A stretch of 64,000 nucleotides of DNA from CAIXSC01 sp046349935. Its GTDB lineage: Bacteria > Planctomycetota > Planctomycetia > Pirellulales > Pirellulaceae. This document shows, one piece after another, positions 33,925 through 42,900 of the stretch; positions within the stretch are counted from its first letter, which is position 1, and every line of letters begins with the position of its first letter. The notes under the pieces were generated by a model. That model did no database searches. It was given only the letters and a program-made list of their open reading frames with translations, and was not told the DNA's origin. The DNA is taken from assembly GCA_046349935.1 (NCBI GenBank), contig JAXMBK010000011.1:62001-126000 (forward strand). The letters are read 5' to 3'. Both the position numbers and the translations under genes were made by a program.

Positions 33925-36900
33925 TTAGCCCTCCCAGCTCGACAACAGTTCGTCCACCTGTCGCTCAAACAAGTCCCCGTCGGTCGCCGTTTCCGAGCGT
34001 TCCATTTCCGCAAGGGCGACCGACTCGAGGAAATGAGCGGCTGCGGACGACTCCTGCCAGACCGCGTCCACAAGCGGCCACACCGCCGCGCGGGTCGGCG
34101 GGGACGACCGCCCAGCGAACGCGGGTGCATCGTTCGGCGACGCACCGCTGATGAACTGCGGCTCGGACCACGGCCAGCGGCCCACCGTCGCGGACTCCGC
34201 ATCGGCAGGCGTCTCGCCCTCGCCTTCGCCCAAGTCGCCGTGCAGCCCATTGAGATGGTTGACAACGAGCAAAGCGTCCAGCGGCGTGGCGTAATCGTCG
34301 CCGCTTACGTCATAGTACGGCGGTGCGTCGACCACTTCGCCGCTGGGAAGCGGCAGCGGCCCCGCCCCTTCGGTATTCACGTAATTGATCACCAAGAGCG
34401 CATCAATCGGCGACACGAAACCGTCGCCGTTGACGTCGACCGCGAAGCGTCGATTCGTCCAGCGTGGAACCACCAACAGCGTCGCCTGCGCGACATCGAA
34501 ACCGCCGCGACCATCCGTAATGGTGTATTCAAACGTCAGCGAACCGATGCGTCCCGGCGACGTCCGGAACGTCAGCGAGTTCGCCTCTTGATCGATCGTA
34601 ATTTCTCCCCACGCCGGTTGCTCGACCGCCACAATCTGCAGCAGTTCGCCGACGTCAGGCGTGATCGAGTCGTTGGCGAGTACGTCGAGAGATTGCGGGG
34701 CCGCATTGCGTACCAGCGTGAACGCGTCGTCCAAGGCGACGGGCGGGTCGTTCACTTCCGCCGCCTGCACCTCGATGACCGCCGTTGCTTCCGCCCCGAC
34801 AAGGTCGCGAATCGTGTAATGAAATCGCTCCACGCCGGCAAAGTTCGGCGCCGGCGTGTAGCTGACGAACAGACCACTCGGCTCGATCAGCAGCGTCCCG
34901 CCTCGGTCGCCGGACGAAACGTCGACAATCGTCAAGCCGTCTCCCGCATCAGGGCCCGGATCATCATTGCTCAGCGGATCCAAGATCACGCCGCTCGCGT
35001 CCTCCATCGTCGTGAACGCATCGTCGCGCGCGACGGGCGCGTCGTTCACTGGATTGACGGCGACCCGCACTTGCGCTTGCCCGGTCGTACCGTTGGCGTC
35101 GACGACGACGTACGTGAAGTCGTCCACGCCGGCGAAATCGGCATGGGGCCGGTATTCGATCGACAGCCCATCCGCTGCAATCGTCGTCGAGCCGTGTTGG
35201 GCGCCCTGGACCTGCACGATCGTCCAGGGCAAACCAAGTCCGCGTTCGTCGTTCGCCAGAACATCGAACGCGGCGAAGGCATCCTCGTCGACATCGAACT
35301 CGTCATCGACTGCGTTGACCGCGGGGAGCACCTCCAACGTCGTCAGGCCGTACACGATCTCGTCTTCGAAGAGAGCTCGAGCCTCGCCCGCAAGAAGCGA
35401 CAGATGTTCGGGAAGCAGATCTGCGGGGTCGGCGAGGAACGCGGCGTTCCCGGGCGTCACGGCGACGAAGCGCGCTCGCGCCAGTAACCGCTCGTCGCCG
35501 CCGCGACGGGGGAAGTCGTCCGCGGCGCCCACTTCGTCGATCAGACCCGCTTCCATCGCGCCCGTGCGAGCATTGGCGAAGGAATCGCCGTATTCCAGTG
35601 ACCCCGTCGACGCAACCAACGTCGCATCCCAAAGCACATCCAAGTACGCGGCGAAGACGCCGATCGCCGGTTCTGACAGATCGGCGACGTACACTTCGAG
35701 AAACACGTCTTGGCCTTGCACGACGCGGCCGATCGTTGCTCCTTGCGCATCGACCGTCCGCAGACGAATGTCTAACCGCGGCGGCGAGACCGTGATCGCG
35801 ACCGTCTTTGGTTCCGAATACAGTCGCCCGTCAAACGCCTGGTAAGTAAACTCATCGACGCCGGTGAATCCCGCCGCCGGCACGTAAACAAAGCCGCCGT
35901 CGTCGAGCAGCGTCAGCACGCCGAAACTCGGTCCGCTCGCAAGCACGGCGCTCAGCGGCGTTTGTTCGACGTCGACGTCGTTCGCGAGCACGCCCTGTGC
36001 CGCGTCTACCGAGAGGACGCCGTCGCGGCGCATGCGATACGCATCGTCCCGAGCCGCTGGAGCATCATCAACCGACTGCACATGAATCACGACTGAGGCT
36101 GCCGCGCTAAGGTCTTCTCCGCCCCTCGCGCGCCCTCCGTTATCCTGAACGTCGAAACTGAACGTAGCGTCGCCAGACCAATTCGTCGCCGGACGGAAAT
36201 AGATCTCGTTCGTCGGCAGCCGCATCGGCAATTGAGAAGCAAGCAGGGCTGGTCCGTTCGGCGTCAATGACAAGACGCCGTGCAGGGGCGTCGTGAGCAC
36301 GCGATAGGCGAGACTTTGTGCGACTTCCGGATCTCCGTCGTCGCCCGCCAACTCGATCAAGAGCACCGCGTCCTCGTCCGAGGAACGCTCCGCCGTGTTC
36401 GCCGTGGGAGCGTCATTGACGGAGTGGATTGTGAGCAGCGCCGTGACGGGTTGCGAGGTCGTCGAACCATCCGCGGCGCGCACGACGAACGAATCAAGTC
36501 CGTGATAGTTCGCCGCGGGTTGGTAGCGGAACGAGCCGTCTTCGTTCAGCTCGAGCGCGCCATGCCGCGGGGGCGAGACTAATTGCACTGTGAGCGCATC
36601 GCCGTCCACGTCAGAGGCGTCGGCGAGCAATCCCGGGGCGTCGATTGCCAGCAACTGGTCCTCGTTCAACTGCCATTCTCGGTCGACGGCCGTCGGAGCG
36701 TCATTGACCGGCTGCACGACGATCGCTACGGTCGCCGGCGAAGACGTCAACAGACCGTCGCTTGCGCGGTACGTAAACGAATCGACTCCCTGGAAGTCGG
36801 CTGACGGCGTGTACACAAACGTTCCATCATCCAGCCATTCCACGACTCCGTGAGCGGGCAACGAATCGAGCAGGGCGAACCACTCCGTCCCATCGCCCGG

Positions 36901-39900
36901 CGAATCGTTGTTCAGCACGGAATCCGCCGTCTCGACTTGCCGCGGCGAATCTTCCGTCGCGACGTATGCGTCACTCAGCGCGACAGGCCGAGCGGCGACG
37001 ATCCGCAGCGACGCGGCGCCGTAATCAACCCGTTCTGGAGGAGTCGCGAATAGTTCGTCGTACAGGACCACCTGATTCCACGCGACCTCGTCGGCCGGAT
37101 CGGCGACCACCGAGAACTGGCCGACCGATGTCGCTTGCATCAGCACCGAGAACATCCGCTGGGGATCGGCGGGCGTCGGCGCATGCGAGTAGGAGAATCC
37201 CCCCACTTCGTTCCACAGCCCCAATCGTTCTTGATCGCCGTCGCGGCCATAGGGGAAGAGCGGCCCCGGTTCGATCGGGCCTTCGACCTGCACGAATTGC
37301 GAGTCGTAGTAGGCATCGACGAAGGCGGAGAAAACGCCGATTTCCGGCGACCGAAGATCGCGCGCCCAGAACGTCGTGAGGAACTGTTCGCCGACCGCGA
37401 CGGCGTCAATGGGTCGTCCTTCGAGGTCGGTGAACATCGGGTAGATCGCCGCCGTGTTCTCGACCTCGCCGCCGACTAACACGACGACGGCGCCGACCGC
37501 AGTTCCGCCGCGACCGTCGGCGACCGTGTACTCAAAGGTCTCCACTCCCGTGAACCCTGACGCGGGACGATACCGAATCCACGCGCCGGACGGTCCGATT
37601 TCGATGCTTCCGCCTTGATTCCCCGTGGTCGTATGCACGACGGCGAGCGACTCGTTCTCATCTCCATCCGAATCGTCGTTGGCCAGCACGTCGAGCACAT
37701 GCCAGCGACCGTCGTTCTCAACCTGCAACGAATCGTTGAACGCGCGCGGCGGTCGATTCTCGGCCGCTGGATCAAATTCGAACGCTCCGCGATCCGGCGC
37801 GCTCCCCAGAAACGCGACGCCGGCGGCGACGCCGCTGTCGACGGCCGGCGAGGCGCCGGTCAATCGATAGTCTCCCGCCGCCGCATTCAAGAACACGGGA
37901 TCGCCCGACAGTTGAAAGTCATCGACGGCGATGTTGGTCCCTTCGCTTACCGTCTCGACGTCGTGCAAGAGATTATGACTGGGAGTAATGCCGGTCGCGT
38001 TCCAGGTCGCATAAGCGACGCGCACGCCGGAGAGGATCACGTTGCGGCCGGCAATCGTGCCGCCGTCGTTGATGACCAGCGCGACGTCCGAGTCGACGAT
38101 TGTTGAATGAACGATGTCGTAGGCGCCCTCGCGGCCGGCGCTGTTGTTGATCATGAAAGCGCTCAACACGTTCGAGACAACCGTGTTTTCCACTCGCACG
38201 ACGATAGACGAGTCGCGCATGTAGAAGCCATTGTGGGCGTCGGTCAGATGCAGGCCGCGGAAGACGGCGCTGCCGGCGACATGAATCACCTTTCCATCGT
38301 CGACGCTCATGCCTGGGCCGTCGATGACCACTCGCCCCGGGTGGATGGCCTCCAGGGTGATCTGGCGATTGACGAACAAGCTTTCTTCATAGACGCCGTC
38401 TCGCACCAAGATGCGATCTCCGTCTGCGGCGGCGTCGACCGCTTGCTGAATCGTCCCGAACCGCTGCCCCGTCCGTTCCAGGACCGCCCCCGGCGCCGCA
38501 TCCACCGTGATCGTCACATCCATTTCCGCCTGACGCGCAGGCGTCCCTGTGTCGACGGCGCGAATCGTGAGTCGTCGGGTCGGCTGCGCGGCGGCGTCCA
38601 GTTCGCCCGAACGGACCAGCGTCAATTCGCCCGTCGCCGCGTTCAAGGCGAATAGTTCGTCCGAGTTCCCCGCCGCGATGCTGTAGAGGATCGACTGATC
38701 TGCATCGCCGTCGCTCGCCGAGACTTGACCGACGAGCGCATCGACGGGCGCATCTTCACGGAGCCTAAACGCGGCGGGCGTCCATTGCGGAGAGAACTCA
38801 TTCACGTCCTCCACAATCAACGCCAGCGCCCGTTCGATCGTCGCTCCCTCTTCGTCGATCGCTCGGACGCGCACGGACAGCGTCGATCGCTGTTCGTAAT
38901 CAATCGTCGTGCCTTGGCGCAGACGGAGTCGATCGCCGTCGATCTCGAACAGTCCGTTCTGTCCGTCCCCTGCTCCGCTCGCCAGCGAAAACGTCAAGTA
39001 GTCGTCGGGCAGATCCGGATCGGTCGCGCGGATCATGGCGACGTCGACCGGACCGAGCGATGCGTCCACATCCTCGGGAATCGGGGCCGCATCGAGCGAC
39101 AGTGAGTCCGGCGGCGAGTTTGTTTCGATGAAACTCAAGCGTAGTTCGTACGCGTTGACGCCTCGCCCGTCGCTGAGGACTTGCAGGTACAGCGGACTTC
39201 CCGCGGACACGCGCACGCTGGCCGCTTCCACCGCGCCGCCCGCGGCGCTCGCCGCCGCGATGCCGCCGATGGAATCGTAGACGACGAAATCGAGGTCCCC
39301 TTCCGCGGGTGAGAACAGCGCGGCGACGTCATACCGCCCGCTCGTCGGCGCCTGCCACGTGAACCAATCCTCATCATCGCCATGATGCAACGTGAGCGAG
39401 GCGTCGACGAAGTTCGTCGGCGACCCTAAATCGAGCGCCGCCGACCGGTCGTCATTCGCTTCACCGGAGTCGGCCGCGGGCGTCACCGCCGCCGTCAACT
39501 GCACGAAGTCTTTCGAGCTGGATGCGTTATGAGCAATGACGAGACGCCCCGGGAAGACGCCGCGCTGTAAGGTGCTTAGCGTCAGCACGATTTGGCGAGT
39601 CTGTCCCGGCCCGAGCAGAATGGCGGCGTCGCCGCTGAACGTCCACGCACTGGCGCCGTCTCCCTCGAGGCTCATTGCACCCGTGAGCGGCGCGGTTCCC
39701 GAGTTGACCAGCGTGACGACCGCGGACGGCGAAGGGGCCCCGACCTCGACGTCTCCCAAGTCGACTGAGGCGTCCGCAGCATCGCCCTGGTCGTCGGTGC
39801 GCGTTAGTTGCGGCGCGGGAATCGGCGAGGGAAGCGTCAGGAAGCGACCGACGATGTCGTCGCCCGTCGCCGCTTGACTGGTGCTTTGCCACACCGCGAG

Positions 39901-42900
39901 GAAGCGGTCGCCGCCGTCTCCAACCAGCGACGTGAACCACTGGTCGTTGGCCGTCGTCGAGTTGACTTGCCATTCGAGCGCCGCGGAGGCGACGCCGTCG
40001 GCGGCGAATTGACGCAGGTAGACGTCCCGGTTCCCGCCCGCTACGGCCGGCATGTTCCACAACACGACCAGTTCGCCATTGTCTTTCCACTTGACCGACC
40101 CTTGCGCCCAAGAGTCGATGGAGCGAGTGTTCGCGACCAGCGCGGCGCCGAGCGAACCATCGTCGGCGCGGTAACGTTCGATCTGCAGCGTCGAGCCGCT
40201 GCGAACCGCGAGCGCTAAGTCGCCGTTGGGGCGCAGCGACAGCGAGTCGATCGAATGGTAGGTCGAGAGCGACGGTGCGGCGCGAAGCAGCGGCGTCGTG
40301 AACGCGCCGGCCGCATTCAGCCGACGATAGAAGGGAAAGTCCGGCTGGCTGCTGGGGTCGCGATTCCAGGAAATAACGTAGTTGCCGACGCCGTCCGCGG
40401 CGATCTGCGGTTCATACACGGTTTCCGTCGAGTCGACCGTGAGGATGTTGGAGGCGTAGCTGCCGTCGGGGTTGAACATCCGCACCCAGACCTGATTGAA
40501 ATTCGTGCCGACGACGGCGAATCGTCCGTCCTCTTGCACGGCCAGTCCGTACGCCGGAAAGCCGACGCTGAACACTCCGCCGCCGCTGTTCTGCGCATCG
40601 AAGACGCGTCCCAAGCCTTCCCGCCAGACGAAGACGGCCCGGCCGTCGGCAGCCAATCCGACCTGCGGCGTTCCCTGATCGATATTGTCCGGCGGGTTCA
40701 CCGCGAACTCCGCCCCCGCCGGCTGTTGAGCCGTATTGAATCGCTGTGCGCGCAAGTCGTAGTCGATCTCGTTCGGCGCCAAGCGACGCCAAACGACGAT
40801 CGACGCGCCGGCGGCATTCATGGCGGCCGCCGGCAGGCGCTCCTCTCCGTTGGTCGCCGTGTTCACCATGAACTCGCCGCCGGTCGATGCGTCGGGCGAG
40901 ACGTCGACCGTCAATATTGCATTTCCGGTGGTCAGACCGATGCCGTGCATCGTCACGTAATAGGTCGCCCCGACGATCACGGGAAAGTCGTCAATCTGTT
41001 CCGTTTGTCCAACGCCGTGCTCGTCGACGATCACGACGTTCCCTTGCTCGTCCTCGATCGACAGCCAGACGTCCAGCGACGAGTTGGCGAAGGGGGCGAG
41101 CCGCAAGTCGGCCGTTTGAGCGTCGGTCGGCGCGACGAAGTAGGCGTGCGTGGTGCGTGCGTTGTTGGCGAACGAGACGACTCGATCGCCGATGCTTTCG
41201 AGCCCCGTGACGACGATCTTCCCGACGGGCTGCGCGGCGCCGCGAACCTGCAATCCGAATGGGCCGACGGAGGTCCCGACGCCGCGGACGACCAGCCAAT
41301 AGTCGCCGCGGGCGGCCAGAAGCACGTCCAAGCGTGCATTGAGTCCCTCGCCGCCCGCATCGTCCCACGCGAGTCGCAGTTGGCCCGAGCCGTCGTAAAG
41401 GGCCATTTGCAGGTCGGCCCCCCCCGTGGACTCAATGACCAGCGACTGGCCGTCGTACGCCGTCGACAACAGATACTGCCGCAGTTGCGACGGAAAGTCG
41501 ATGGCTTGATCGGTCAGATCGACGTCGCCATCGGCTTGCTGGATCAGCGGGATGTAGGGTTGAAGCCAAGGATTGTCGAGCGCATCAGGCAGTTCAAGTT
41601 GATCGGGAGAGAAGTCGGCGGCGACGTGATATTCGCCGACCGTGTCGTACAGGGCGAAAACGGCGACGTAATAGGTCTGTCCGCCGTCGACGGGCAGATT
41701 GTCGAGCACCGACGAGGCGCCAGGGCGGCCGACTTCGCCCAGACCGACGAGTCGGCCTTGCCCATCGGCGACCAACACCCACGCCGCGCCTCCGGCCGGC
41801 GGTGCGACCTCGACGCTCAACAGCGTCGCGCCGGCGGGGGCGACAAGTTGAAAGTAATCGAGACGGTGTTCGAGCGTGAAGGCGGCGGCGACGGAACCGG
41901 CGTAAGCGCCGGCCGGCGTGTCGATCGTCGCCGTCACCTCCTGATTACGGCCGGTCATCAGCAGATCGTAGTCGCCCACCGAGTCGCCTTTGCCGGCGAC
42001 GACCAAGTAGTACGGGACGTTCGCGTCCAGCGTCGCGATTAGCTCGCCGTTGACGCCAGGTCCGTTATCGTCGTCGGGGCCGACGATGAGGTTTCCCGCC
42101 GCGTCGTACAGTCCGATGACCGTGTCGGTCGCCCCTTCGGTCCAGAAGCGAAAAGCGCCGCCCGTGCGGACGTTGATCAGGTAGGCGTCGAACTGGCCGC
42201 TTCCTGCGATGCGCTGCCCGGGAAGCTTCGCGTCGCCGTTGCGGTACGGCACCAGCGGTTGCGCCTCGTCGGGCGACAGGTCCAGCGAATCGGGGAGCAG
42301 CGGCAAGGTCGCTTCGGGCGGCGGCTCATGAATCACGAGCGTGATGGGAACCGCGTTTTGCGTAATCGTCCCATCGTAGCTCAAGAGTCGCGCAAAGAGC
42401 TGATGCGTTCCCGTCGGAAGACGACCGCTGTCAAGTTCCGCGCGCCAGCCTGCATTGCGTCCGCGATACTGCGCGATGAAGTAGTCGACGTCGCGATCGT
42501 AGCGTCCATTGCCGTTCTGGTCAAAGTAGAGTTCCAATCGCGCCCAGACGCCCTCTTCGCCCGGCTTCGGTTGTACGGTGACGAGCACTTTGTCGCCCTG
42601 CACGAGGACCGAGTCGTCGACGGAGAGATCGAAGCGGGGCGCCGACGTGCGCAGCGAGGTCGCCGGGGGACGGACGGTGGAGGGAGCGTTGGCGGAGGCG
42701 ACGCGCGCGGCGTCGAGTCGTCGTTGGCGACGCGCGGCCGTTCGCTGCTGTAGCGGCGATACATAGTCGCTCGGTTCGCGATCGACCAGGATGTCGGCGG
42801 CGCCGGTCGCCAATTCATCTTGTCCCTCGCCGCCTTGCACCGTATCCCCAGTGCCGGACGCAAACAAGAAGTCGTCCCCCGCCCCGCCGATCAAGGTACT

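Noticed and set aside
33352..35487. 711-codon plus-strand frame
   Set aside because: Overlaps the ceramidase C-terminus in another frame and runs antisense into the second giant; composition is that of a shadow frame.
40255..42042. 595-codon plus-strand frame
   Set aside because: Antisense to PPC-like domains of the second giant; Arg/Val-rich and without domain signatures.
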